DNA of 64,000 bases from Mesaphorura yosii (lineage: Eukaryota > Arthropoda > Collembola > Poduromorpha > Tullbergiidae), in contig WIXG01000007.1 in assembly GCA_009869945.1 (NCBI GenBank), positions 186,001 to 250,000 on the forward strand. Reading direction: 5' to 3'. Shown here one piece after another: positions 1 to 11,800 of the stretch. The notes under the pieces were generated by a model. That model was not told the DNA's origin. It was given only the letters and a program-made list of their open reading frames with translations, and made no database searches. Position 1 is the stretch's first letter; each line of letters begins with the position of its first letter. The position numbers and the translations under genes are program-made.

Positions 1-739
1 ATTAAGCTCAAGAAAATGATAATAGACAATTTCATTCCGCCATCTTCGCGCGAGACAGTCGAACAACTGATCATTTATGATCCTTCCCATGAATGTTACT
101 CGACGTTACCGTTCAGTAACATAGCGCTACCTCGTCCGCCCGTTGACCGCATGATATTGCAACCATTCCTGAAGCGAAGTGATGATCTCGAACTGAAGGA
201 TGTACCAAATGTGTACTTCACCGACGAAAACATTCTGCATTTGCAGCCCATCCAGCCGAAGCCTGACGCTAAAATTTATGTACCACCGGCTTTAGATCCA
301 CAGATCAGCCTCCTTCTTAAACGCGCCTTCGCTGACGCAGAGAAGGATCTGGTGATAGATTGTGCGAAAAGTTTTCGACATAGAAAACCTAATACGAAAG
401 TGGGAGAGCCAATACGAACTGGAAACCATACAATTATGCAGCCGATAATATCTGCCCAGCCACTCGTGTTCAACGGGGTCGACGTACAAGACTTTATTTT
501 AGTGACTCCACAAACTGTCATCAGGCCAAACACGACCGTCTCTGCGAAATCTGCAGGGTTTAAGTCTGCTCGAAGTTTGGAAGAAGCGTACAGGATTCCA
601 ACGGCTGGAAAACGTCTCCAATTACGACCGGTAACTTTTTTTTTTATTCAGGCGCTCTCGTGTTCTAACATTTAAGTGTATTAAAGTATAATTTTGTTTG
701 CAGGCATCCGCAAAGGGAAAAGTGCATACAAAATTCTGA
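1..739 (+). CDS. Kinesin-2 motor subunit, KIF3B/Klp68D type, C-terminal part (partial at 5' end)
   Basis: This is the tail of a heterotrimeric kinesin-2 subunit, a plus-end microtubule motor that drives anterograde intraflagellar and neuronal transport. Coding sequence is open from base 1 in the frame of the ATG at 16 (I-K-L-K-K before it), so that ATG is internal and the motor domain lies left of the window. Exons are 1-630 and 704-739 with a 73-bp GT-AG intron; the protein ends K-V-H-T-K-F. The motif IIDNFIP matches the stretch that follows the coiled coil in KIF3A/B/C. A later segment (VPPALDPQISLLLKRAF, then LVIDCAKSF) resembles the KIF3B tail, where a similar acidic helix follows a conserved 'APKVQAALDAAL' block. 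I therefore favour KIF3B over KIF3A, from recalled sequences. The basic, Ser/Thr-rich end fits kinesin-2 tails. Confidence 0.82.
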
Positions 740-822
740 GAATGACAATCGCGGAATAAGCTCTTCCTGTTACGCAGCCCTCTTCTAGTCATAATTAAGC
801 AATTTTTATTTGGCTGAAAGAA

Positions 823-828
823 AATAAA
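823..828 (+). terminator. Polyadenylation signal of the kinesin-2 gene
   Basis: AATAAA lies 84 bases past the kinesin stop codon, a normal 3' UTR distance. Confidence 0.6.
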
Positions 829-839
829 TGCTCATACAG

Positions 840-2154
840 AACCTATAGATTGAAGCTTTAAAAATTGTGTGGACAGTCTCGAAGCATGAAAATGGTTTCA
901 TTTCTAGCATCAACCTTGAATTTCGTTCACTGCTCAGAAGCAACACGGAGCACTAAAATCCAGAGATCGGGTATCATTCAAATTAAATTCGACGTTCGAC
1001 GATAATCTCACCTTTACCTGACTTGAAGTCGAATTTGCGTTTTGTGGTAAAGAGGCAATAGAAATTGGTGTTCTACTGGAATAAACTTGACACTGGCAAT
1101 ATGTTTACAATGGGAAGTTTTCTTGAGTAGACAATTTCCGGCGCCAGGTGCAGCACAGGGTCATTTTCTATCGACAAACGACATGGGCTGGATTTCCATT
1201 TATTTGTAGTTTTACGTCGTCTTCGTGGTCATCTGTATTGTTATGAATAGTTGACTGACGGCCTTGGCATACATATTTAATGCACTATCGCATTCCCAAA
1301 TCAAAATTCACTCTACGTAATTTAATTTTGGCAAATTCTTTCAATCAACGAAGGTTTGACGAGGAGTCAAGTGAAAAGGAAATGATTTCGATCATTTCGA
1401 TGTTTATTGTGTCCCATTCATTTGTCATTTCATTTTCCATATTTCAGGCCTTGTGCTCATAGCCTGGCAAGAATTTGCCATTCGTCACCAGCTCCTTATA
1501 GGTATTAAGGTATTGTCCAACGAACAATGACGGTAACACGGTGCTGTCACTCGGCATGCCTCCTCATATTTGCGTCTTTTGTAGACGCAGAACTGCATGA
1601 CTCTTTATATTCAGAGACCAGAGTCGGGGCAGTCAGTCGGAGGTCGGTTACATACGATTAATAATTATTGAACATGGCATATTTTGGTATGATTATGATG
1701 AAATATGATATCATAAAGCACAAATTATCGATCAAACTCGGCGACAACGACGAATTTTCCACAACCTCACAAATTAAGGCCACGCAAGCGAGAGTCGACG
1801 ACGCGACGGGGCCAAAATATTTTTATTGTCAATGTGGCATGTGGTTCCCATTTCCAAACTTCCTTCGTGAGTCATGCCATGCCATACCGTCTTTCTTCTG
1901 CCTGCACTACACATTAAATGTGTCAGTCACCACTACTTGGAACGTGCGTAGACTAGACTTGTGCCCGTTGCCAGACGTCCACGTAATCCGCAATCCGATT
2001 CCTGGTTTTGACTCACGCAACTGTTTTTCGTTGTGATACGAATTGCTGTCCATTAGAGAATTTATAACTGCTTCAATCAGTTTCTTAGCGCTGTTCCGAG
2101 ATTAATTACTTGAGACGTTTAGGAATTCCAGGCTAAATCGAATAGTCTACCATC
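840..2154. other. Intergenic spacer
   Basis: I see no supported gene here. The open frames present (for example 1668-2036) have no recognisable domain, low-complexity composition and no plausible splice context. The last few hundred bases should hold the promoter of the cysteine-rich gene at 2155, but I found no convincing TATA box at the right spacing. Confidence 0.5.
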
Positions 2155-2649
2155 ATGAAATTCAATTCTGGACTCACATTTAGTTCCAGTCTCACAATTT
2201 CGCTCGTGTTCGTTCTCTCTGCCATCCAGCTCTGCGTGTCCGCCTACTCCGACCGTTATGGCCAGCTCTGTCGTACCATCGAAGACTGTGAGGGTGGAGG
2301 ACTTGAGTGCGATTTTCTTTCAAGGTCGTATAAGCAATGCAAGTGTCCTGACGCGACCTACGAATGGCAGGGCGAATGTCGTCTCCGTGCGAAGGCCTTG
2401 TGCTCTATTGGAAGGACAAAGGCGGCCGGGTACAGATGCGTGGAGAATTCAAGATGCGTGCCGATTGACAGAAAGAGGAATCGTCGACAGATAACCGACT
2501 ACGACCAAGGCACCTGTCAATGCTACTCCGACTTTCAGCGAAGTCATGAGAATTTGTGCAATCAGTCTGCAACGCTCCATGGAACTCAGATTGGATTCTT
2601 GCTATCCGCTTGCTCGTTCGTGATACTCACCCTTATACGTCGCTTTTAG
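2155..2649 (+). CDS. Small secreted, probably GPI-anchored cysteine-rich protein
   Basis: An intronless 164-residue protein. Residues 1-30 form a signal peptide with a long hydrophobic core ending near C-V-S-A-Y. The mature part carries 12 cysteines in two EB-like blocks: C-x5-DC-x6-EC then QCKCP and a closing C, followed by a second set with RC, RC, CQC and LC. A dibasic run (RKRNRRQ) sits between them and could be a processing site. The last 20 residues are hydrophobic and end in R-R-F, preceded by small polar residues (N-Q-S-A-T). This suggests a GPI-anchor signal or a single C-terminal membrane span. The gene is unrecognised at family level. Secreted EB-module-like proteins are common in arthropods and nematodes with unknown roles, so I infer only an extracellular disulphide-rich surface protein. 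Confidence 0.72.
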   Translation: MKFNSGLTFSSSLTISLVFVLSAIQLCVSAYSDRYGQLCRTIEDCEGGGLECDFLSRSYKQCKCPDATYEWQGECRLRAKALCSIGRTKAAGYRCVENSRCVPIDRKRNRRQITDYDQGTCQCYSDFQRSHENLCNQSATLHGTQIGFLLSACSFVILTLIRRF

Positions 2650-3173
2650 AGGCGCTGAAACAGTTTTCATATGCCCTGTTCAAAATTTTAGGCTAAGGAA
2701 ACTAAACTATGAATCGAAATGTCATTAAATTATAGTCACAACTATAAGAAAGTCGTTGGCTCTATTTTGCACTTATTTAGCTCTTGTATGCATAAACTCC
2801 ATTGCACATTGGCAATTTTTTGGCAAACTACTCCACCAAAGCGGGAGTAAACATTAAAGTCTAGGTTCAAATTGGACAATATCCAAAATTATCTTGGTTA
2901 AGCTCATCACAGCCGGGCAAAAACCGACTTTACATTTCCACACAAAACATTTTTTCACTTTTGTTTATGTACTCCGCGTTATGCATTTTCTTGTACCTTT
3001 TGTACTGTTTAAGTCGCAAAATCCTCACTTCACCACTGTTTACATGGAAAGTTCATCAACTTTGTCCGACGGCAAAAGACGTCTAGATTTCACACACGGA
3101 ATGGGATTTCGTTTCAAACTTCGACATTCGTATTCGTCAACTCGTTGGTGTTTCATGTAATCTGAACTCCAAG

Positions 3174-5346
3174 ATGGAAGATACGGAACGTTGTACTTTG
3201 GACTTGGAGAAGGCTACTTGGGATTTGGAAACAACAAAACTTTCGGCGTACGATAACCACGACGAATTGAATCCAGAAGGTATCGCTGGAACTTTGATCA
3301 ACATCACGATTTGAGATTATGTAATCTTTGTTTGATGGAAGTAATCTTTGTGAATACAGATGCTCCTGATGATGATCTGGAGCCAGATGACGGTCCCATT
3401 TACACAATCGCGGCGTTCCTCAACAGGAAATTATCCCTGATCGAGAAACTGCGTGGGAACGTCGAGAAACGAGGTGCAAACACCTATGGATGGGGCGTAC
3501 TTCCGGATATCTGTATTGAGAAAATATTTAGCTATTTAAGCATCAGTGATAAGTATAGCTCAAGCCTGGTCTGCCGTCAATGGCAAAGGGTAAAGACATG
3601 GCTATTAAGTTCAGAAATTTTGCCGGTTCAGATGCTAATTTTAATCAAAATATTTGAAGGCATTCTACATGCAAGCTAGTTGGAACACATTTGAATTGCA
3701 AGACTCGACTTTGACGCGAAATAAGTTCAACTATTACATGGGATGGCAGGTACGAAAATATTTAAGAAAAATTAAGCAACAATATGCAAGGGCTTTTTAA
3801 ATACAGCAAATTTTGGACCACTTGAGAACCCAAATATGCATATTTCGAATTGGCCGATTTATTCGCAATTTGATTTTATCACCGATGACAAATCTCTTCA
3901 ACTTGTACGAATTTATGAACATGTTGAGCTACTTTGTGGAACGACACGAGCGTAAGTTCATGTTCTTTGAGCTCATTTTTCTAATCTTTGGCATGTTTAA
4001 CATTTATACTTTTGACCCCTTCTTGATTTATGGCTTGAACTTCCGCACGCATAAACAGAAGATGAAACTGGACCTACTTTGAAAATCAAATCGCTCAGAT
4101 TCAGTTTTCGCTGCGATATGCATGTCACTGCTGCGCAAGAGCATTTCATTTGTGGAACAGGTAACAAAATGTTGGAATTGAGGAGTTGTATTTGAACTAC
4201 ATTTAACACATTATTTAGGTGGTAAGCTCCTGGAGTCCCTAAAGCGTTTAATGACAAATCTCAGACATCTCGAAGCACTTGAACTCATCGATTTACTGTT
4301 GGACTCCTCGAACGAAGCGATTCATTTGCTCGACGATGTGGTTACAAGCTTATGCGAGAGACTTGACACGCTCATGCTGATTAACCTGACAAAGACACAA
4401 TTTTACTTCCTGCACCCAGCTTGCTTTCTTAACTTAAGAGTACTTAAAATTAGCCCGCAGAATCTAGGCGAAGAAATGATTGAGCTGCTCCGGAATAACA
4501 AGCGAATGCGGGAGTTGCACATTATCATGAATAATTACACTGAACCTGCACAAACTTCTCTGGATCGAAGAGTGTGGGCCAGAGCGAGATATAAAGTCTT
4601 TCTAAGGTAAGATAAACTCGGCCGCAGGCATACTAATTGGCATAACAGGATTTTTCAGTGGCGACTTCTAATTTTAGAACCGTTGGAAAAATTGACAAGG
4701 AAATGATTTGGCAAGCTGGAGCACCTGTTGTCTCAATTCTCTACGAAAGTCCATACACAAAGGTTAATTAATATTGTTAGCATTATCACGCCAGATTGCA
4801 TAATCTTTGCGTGCTTTCTGTTATCTAGATTTCGTGGACCTCAATTCTTTCAGTTGTTGAGATGTACTCAAATACTTTGGAGGAATACGGGCATTTCGGG
4901 CTTCCAAGATTTGGGCGTGGAAGAAAATTTGAAGATCGAGCCGACCAATCTCTGGTTACGCTGTGCAAAAACTGCCCGTACTTAACTACGCTGGTAACAT
5001 TTAATTCTAAAGATAGACGCTTGTACATTACAGTAATTTGCACATGTACATTTCTTTCTTTCAGATAATTCGCGAGCGAATCTCAACATGCACGGCTCTT
5101 CTTATCGTGTCCCTGTCAATCAATCTGCAGCAGTTTGATGTACGGCGCAATGGACTGATTCTGAAATGTGATTACTTGGGTCATAATTTGGAACTTGGCC
5201 CAGACTTTATACTCTGGCTCAAGCGCAATAGTAAATCTTACGAAAGGATGTCGAGAGAGATCTCGAAAGCACTTGGTCAACATAATTGGAAGCCTTTGAC
5301 TGACATCGAGTTCAAAGAGCTCGGAAGGCGTAGACGCGCTTACTAA
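3174..5346 (+). CDS. F-box protein with C-terminal LRR-like region
   Basis: Nine exons: 3174-3279, 3360-3589, 3660-3749, 3807-3951, 4059-4160, 4219-4606, 4678-4762, 4829-4993, 5065-5346. All introns are short GT-AG and every junction keeps frame, giving 530 residues. An acidic N-terminus (D-A-P-D-D-D-L-E-P-D-D) precedes an F-box at about residues 80-112 (W-G-V-L-P-D-I-C..I-F-S-Y-L..C-R-Q-W). F-boxes bind Skp1 and place the protein in SCF ubiquitin ligases. The rest has irregular leucine-rich segments such as MTNLRHLEALELIDLLLD and FLNLRVLKIS, a likely substrate-binding repeat region. It ends in a basic G-R-R-R-R-A-Y tail. The start is the first in-frame ATG of exon 1. The substrate is unknown, and F-box/LRR genes of this kind are often lineage-expanded. 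A second F-box gene lies at 57413-58252. Confidence 0.8.
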
Positions 5347-5823
5347 GCAACGTCCAACGTGCTGTTTTGTGCTGTCTTGTACGAAACGAAGTTAGACTGG
5401 ACTTTGGAGTTGATGGCCTTTTATATAATTTTAATTATGATTGATGGGCGACAGGGTTTGGCCCGAGTGTCCTTCTTTCCTGTTTCATGCGTCGTGCCAT
5501 TTGTTACCGGTTATCGTTATTTTTGGGTTGAGGTGTCATCGGTTCCAGCATCACCAGCTGCCAGCAGCGGCATACGCGGAACAAGCGTGAATGAAACCAC
5601 GCCAGTGATATTTCGCAAGAGTTTAGTGTGTAAGTAGTGTGCGTAAGCATTTCAGACCTCAACTGATAATAGTAACAACTTGTAGTAGGTAGTATCGTAA
5701 TAGCAATCAATTTAAGTCAAAGGCCGTAAATGGTGTATGGCCAAAGTCCAGGGTGATCTTTAGACTCTCAAGAGTCATGTCATGTCAAGTCTGACGTGCC
5801 TTTTTTTTTACGATGAATGCGAT

Positions 5824-5829
5824 AATAAA
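5824..5829 (+). terminator. Candidate polyadenylation signal of the first F-box gene
   Basis: The first good AATAAA after the stop at 5346, implying a 3' UTR of about 0.5 kb. An open frame at 5359-5637 lies inside this UTR and looks spurious. Confidence 0.4.
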
Positions 5830-8800
5830 CACAACTGTTTGTTGCTGTTTTGTAATTCAGCAACAATTAAAATAATCTGTTACACGCTGAGTTGTCTGTC
5901 TGCCTTGTTATAATTTCTTGCAATTATATTGGTTTTGCCGTGGCCCGGAATCCGTCAGTCTGTGTCTGCATTATCTCTGGAGCAGGTCATCGGATTCGAT
6001 TGAAAATTTTAGGGTATATTTTGGGGGCCAAAAGTAAGATTGGAATATGTATTTCAGCCTTATCCCTGGACTCCCGATGGAGCTATGGGGTAAAGTACTA
6101 TTGAAACGCCGGCGATGGTCGACAAAGGGATCACAGAGGGGGCGAATGAGATTACATGAAGCTAAATGCGGTGGGTGTTGAGACTGTCGCAAGCCGTTTC
6201 GTTCTTGCAGATTATAAAATGAAATGCCATTCATGGATAGCTGTGTATTGTGTCAAGTGCGTCACGCGCGCACATGCAATGTACCCGGGTCGCAAATGCC
6301 TCCTGCCGCTTAAGTCACAGGTCGCATAAATCGTTCTAGTTCGCAACAATCTTAAGATTAAGATTTCGTTTCTAGTTGCAAACGGCAAGCAATTATCATT
6401 AGATCTGTTCTTAAAGCGTATATATACTCCAGTGATGCCTGTCAATGCCAACACAGCCGTCACAAACTCACGTATACGTGATGTTTACTTTGCATCATGT
6501 GCGAATTGCGAATTTATGCTCGCAGCAATGACGCGCGGCCTCTACTCATGAAGCGTAAAGTGATTCACAAAAAACTGACCTTTGAGCATTCTGTAACACC
6601 TGTACGTACGAAGTCTCATCCTTATTGCGTTGTGGACGGATTCTTCTAGCTAGCTAACGTAATCCTCACGCGCAATCGGCTCGCCGAACGCCCATACACA
6701 GTGGCAGCGTGTTGTGAACGAGACTCATCTCCTGTTTATCACCGGCAGACCGTCCATAAAAATGTAAACACCGGCATTATTGCATTGTGAGGTATGTTTT
6801 TATGAGGGCATGATAAGGCATTAAATTAGCTGTACTTTGAGCTCCATGAATCTGCTACGCTGTCAAAGGTCAGCCAATGGACCAATTAATGATAGCGGAA
6901 CTTGAACAAACGTGACGGCTATCCAAATCAGAAGTCTTCGCATCTGGTTGAATACGTTGAAGGGTGAAAAGTCAATCATGCTTCTTGGACTTTGAAATGG
7001 CATCTCAAAAATTAGAATCTTCTGGAGCCCCACACCCAAGTTACCTGAAGTTGTACCTTGTGATGCAACGAGTTTTAATTTCAAGGGTGAACCAGCTTGA
7101 CTGACCAAGTCAAATGCTATATTATTGAAGGAGGCCGTCAAGGTTTGAGCTTTACGCGAGTTAAGCAATAAATAAGCAATAAACTTCAGTGGAAGCAATG
7201 CGGATCCGCTAGCGTTAATTGGTTATGTAAAAGTATGTTTTGCGAGTACAAAGTTTATGAATGGCACCCCATGATTGGTTGACTGTTCGTTTGTGGTAAA
7301 GTTTTCAGATGAACTTTAGTCAGCGCTCGTGAGAGCAGAAGTTGCCGAACCCGATCCAGCCATTCATGTGCACGCTATCAATTATAATGCTAATCATGCC
7401 CAGACGAAGACGTGCTATGAAATTGTTATTTACGCTTGTGCTCTGCAAAACCTTTCGTAAACAAGCAGGCAGACCCACAGGCAACACGACCCGATAGGAC
7501 AATAGCTACACGTACACCGATGAACAACCTTGACGTGGTCAAAGTACAGGTAGACGTGGCGTAGATTTTATCGTTGTTACTTGTTTGCACGAGCGAATTA
7601 AATTATAGCAATGCCGTTTCATTTAATCGAGTTGGATTCCAGGTATTCTGGTGCGATGCAGCCGCAGCCTCTCCTTTTACACGAGGAGAGTATGCCTCGT
7701 GCTCTCGCAGGCCTGCCCAGCAGCCATCCACCTCAATTTGGGATTGACGTACTTTTTTGTGAATTCCGTCAAGACCTTGGCCATGCCAAAGGAGATGAAG
7801 CGAGGTTTGAAGGCTCCAAAATAAGCCTCGTGCAGCCTTTCCACATGCAGATTTAACGATGCATGTAGCATGTTTTCCTGCACTGAACTTCCTCGTTTGT
7901 CAAAGTTTCGGCAAAAAAGTTGAAATTCTGTGCCCATGTATCGCTTCGTTCAATGCTCGTTGCTGGTGCAAATCGAAGCTGCGACTGTGGCATCGCTAAA
8001 TTCTGGCATGTGTGTCACAATGGCAGTTTATCATGAGCAAATGAACACGAGCGATGGAATATGAATGAGCCTGAATTAATGTAAATAGGTCGAGCCTTTC
8101 TGAATTCACGAATTCAGCAGCTTCAACTTACTGTACTTCAGAGCTTCCATTTCAAACGCAAACCACTTGAACACATAAGCGTAAACATAAACCATGCGTT
8201 CCTGTGTACGATGCAAGCAGTCGTAAATTTCAACGCACAATGGTTAAATTTAGGCTTGCCAGCATGCTATATTGTGATAGTCATACATAGTCATCTCATG
8301 TCACGAGTTGAGGCTGCGTACGAAACGAACATCATGCTCGCATTCATCATTTGCGTTGTGTTGATTCGAATTACAATGGATTACGATGCTTCCAGAGAAT
8401 TCCGTGCCACATCAAAAATTAAACATGCTGACCCATCAAATCTGATGAAAATATCTCGTTTGCGATTCATTTGATCATTTTCATATCCTGTGAATCGGTC
8501 TGAGCCCAGCAAATCGTCTTTTTTGCACATTCAGTCACAGACAATGAACTATGACTAATAATCTTTCTAGAATTTAAGTTCAAAGGTTTAACGACATCAA
8601 TTTTTATTGTGAAATTACAACAGGAACATATTACAAACAAATCAGTAAATGCAATGCGGGCAATGCGGGGGAACTAACTTCTCTCGAATCGCGTCATTTT
8701 ATGGCTTCGAACCCTCTTGTACCTTATAGTGAACGTAAACGTCCAAATGCACCGGCACCACCAGCAAGGAATTTGGGTCTGGGTTCACTTTACGATTATT

Positions 8801-11800
8801 TTTGTGGCCTGGATTTATTTTTAGAAAGTTTGTTCGCATTTGCTTTGAGTTGCCGATCGACTTGACGAAATGTATGCTCAAGCACCGTTTCATTAGATTA
8901 AATGGGTGTGTACGAACCTTTCCCATTTATGTGACCAATCCAGACGCAGACGCAGCCAATGATATTTATGTGTACTCGAATTGAAGCTGAAGCCTTTACA
9001 AAATGTATGTAACTGGAAATTAAGACGGAGCTCAATCGTTAATAATATGCCATCGCTACGCTCGCTCATGCCAAATACGAAGAAAAGGAATTGAATTGCC
9101 TTGTCTTGTCCACGCAACCGTGCATAGCAGTGCGCGCGTCCTTCACATTAACAGCTCTGGGGTTAGAAAATACAAAGCGCAATAACAAATTGAAACTTTC
9201 TCAAGTTCTAATTTTATGTCCAAGGTTACCTGACCTGACTTGGAATGGAAGATGGAACGAACTTGCATACGAGCAGAGCTACATTTAAGAAGAATGTATG
9301 GTCATGAACTTTGTTTAGGCGTTTCTGTCTCACTTTTCCAGAGTTCACATGATTTACGAGATAAGATTTCAGACAACTTAGACTCCGTTAAGGTATAGAC
9401 GTGGTAGTGACCTGGACATATCGATTAGCGCAAGTCCGAAGTTTATTGTTACACCTTTGCACCTTGAGTCTAAGTCGGTGACCCGCGCCGCTCACGCGTC
9501 ATTCATCATCGTCACTCTGATAAGTCCCATTTCGGATTCGCGGTGCTGTTAATAGATCGGCCGAGGTTATTTTGTCGGTATGCGGCACGTCGGCAATTGG
9601 CAATGGCGACAGCGATAGCCTTGCCTTGAAGTCAATTTAATGGCACGACAATCTAATAGACGGCTTTCCGCCAATTGTAAAACTATTTAATTAAGCCGCT
9701 CAGCTCAGGGTTGCAGAATTCTATGAATTTGACCGTTGGACATGTGGACCTGGGACTCCTGTCCAAATCTAACCCCAACTCAACAACGCTACATTTATGA
9801 CATATTATTAATTATTTACGTAATATAGAATAGCCAATAGAAATATTTACTGCGAATCGCCAGATCAAAAAAATTACACGAAACGTAGCAAGCATTCGGC
9901 ATAAGGCTTGATGCCATTTACTGGAATACGAAAAATTGGTCATATGGCAAGATGTACGAAAGTTGTAGCTGTCATGAAGTGTGATGATTCGTTGAAGTTC
10001 TTGGAAACTTGACGTCACACCAAAGTTCAACCCAAAGTTAATGGACGCTAGTAAATTCAATATTACAATTTCGTCGAAAAACTTTGGTTCAACCCACTAA
10101 GTTCTTGAATCATATTTTCGGAAATGCAACTGCAATTCATCATCTCTTGTCTTGCATTTGCGTTACATATTACACGTAACACAAAAATGTCCATGCGACA
10201 ATGTCTACTGATGACATTGTCTATCTCTACATCAGATGAGTAATGTAAGCAAGGACACCATACACTAATGCAAGAAAGCGTGATTTGGTTCACAACATTG
10301 AATACACCACGGTTGATGGGATAAATATACTTATACGGTTAAGTCATACTGAAGAAACACAGGATGGCATAAGTTTTACAACAATTTTGCACTGCAAGTG
10401 AGTGTTAGTGTTGGGAGCATTACCGGATTGGATTTAAAGATGGTCACAGAAAGCCCCAGAACACATGGGACTGCATGAGTTAGGTTAGTTTAGGTTCGAT
10501 AGCCAACAACCTTGCATTGTACCGTAGTATCACTATATTAACTTGGTCATATAAGATGGACAATGTTGTCAATAGACATTATCGCGAGTAGACATTGTCA
10601 ACAATAGACATTGTCGTGGAATCCATACTACATTTGAGTCATGCAAGTTTGCGTACAACAACTTACAGCGTGCAATCTCTTTCTTGCCTTGCAGTTTATT
10701 TATTAAGTTTGTTGACTTTGCGCTGCCAAAATTACATACAACATAGAGAGACAACTCCGGAGATCTGATTTCAGTTACGCCTTCAAGTTTAACACACGTC
10801 GGTACGCTATACGCATGGCATTTTAGTGCCGGTGCCTCAGTAATGTGTATCAAATGTATCTACATGGGAAATGGTGCCAAATCTCGTACAGACTTTTGGC
10901 AGACAATGCTTTTTCAAAATTCTGTCGTCTGTCTTCTAGCATTTTCAATGACTATGACTCAGGTTTACAACGAATTGAAAACAGGGCACAAACGAAGGCT
11001 TTGAGCTTGACTCGTGCATAATGCACATGTGCAGAAAGGTCACAGAATTGAATGGATACGAATTGCGGTTAAGACCGATATAAACGATGGTAAGTATCTG
11101 AAATCAATTCGACAATCCACATGCAGATTAAACAAAAGCCGCCATCATAACCTTGTGAAGAGAAACGTGAGACTTAATTGAAACGTAAACGGGCCACACC
11201 AGCGCAGTCATTGTGGTTGGTCGAAATCTGAAGGCGTGTAAGACTTTATTTTTGAAGGAATAAGCCGAATGCTATTGAGATGATGCTAATTTACAATTTC
11301 CACGGCATATCAAAGAACAAATTGTCCACGTCCTCGTGTTCCACGGTGGACGCTTACCTGGACCTTGTAGCTCTGTGTCCCTGGTCTAGTCCAGAGGCTC
11401 AACAATCGCACGTAGTAAAGCCAAAGCAAAGGAAAAGAGCCCTTAAACTTTGTTTACTACAATCCGTAATTCTTCGAAAACTGCTTATTAATGGAATTTT
11501 TTAAGAAACTCTCCATTCACTATACGATGCGGTGAGGGTCACAGCCGCACGTAGTACGCTACTGCATGAAAAAAATGCCCAGCAATTCAATACCATGATC
11601 CACGACCTAATTTAACCCCGAACAATAGGTTGTTAACTTTCATGCTACTCTTGTACACAGTCCACAAACAAGTGCTCAACCTTAAAAACCGTCAAGCCCA
11701 GCCCTGCGCTGCCTGGTATAGGCAAGCCATGGTCATGATAACTGGTTTGGCGAGATTTATGCGATCTTGTACATGAATTAACGCTTAACGGCGATGGCCA

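Noticed and set aside
631-652. Very short alternative intron in the kinesin-2 gene ending at TTCAG
   Set aside because: Twenty-two bases is too short to splice. The 73-base intron to 703 keeps frame and gives a sensible tail.
1668-2036. 122-codon plus-strand frame before the cysteine-rich gene
   Set aside because: The composition looks random, with no signal peptide or domain. It is more likely chance.
6863-7198. 111-codon minus-strand frame
   Set aside because: There is no family resemblance, no splice context and no nearby promoter or poly(A) logic.
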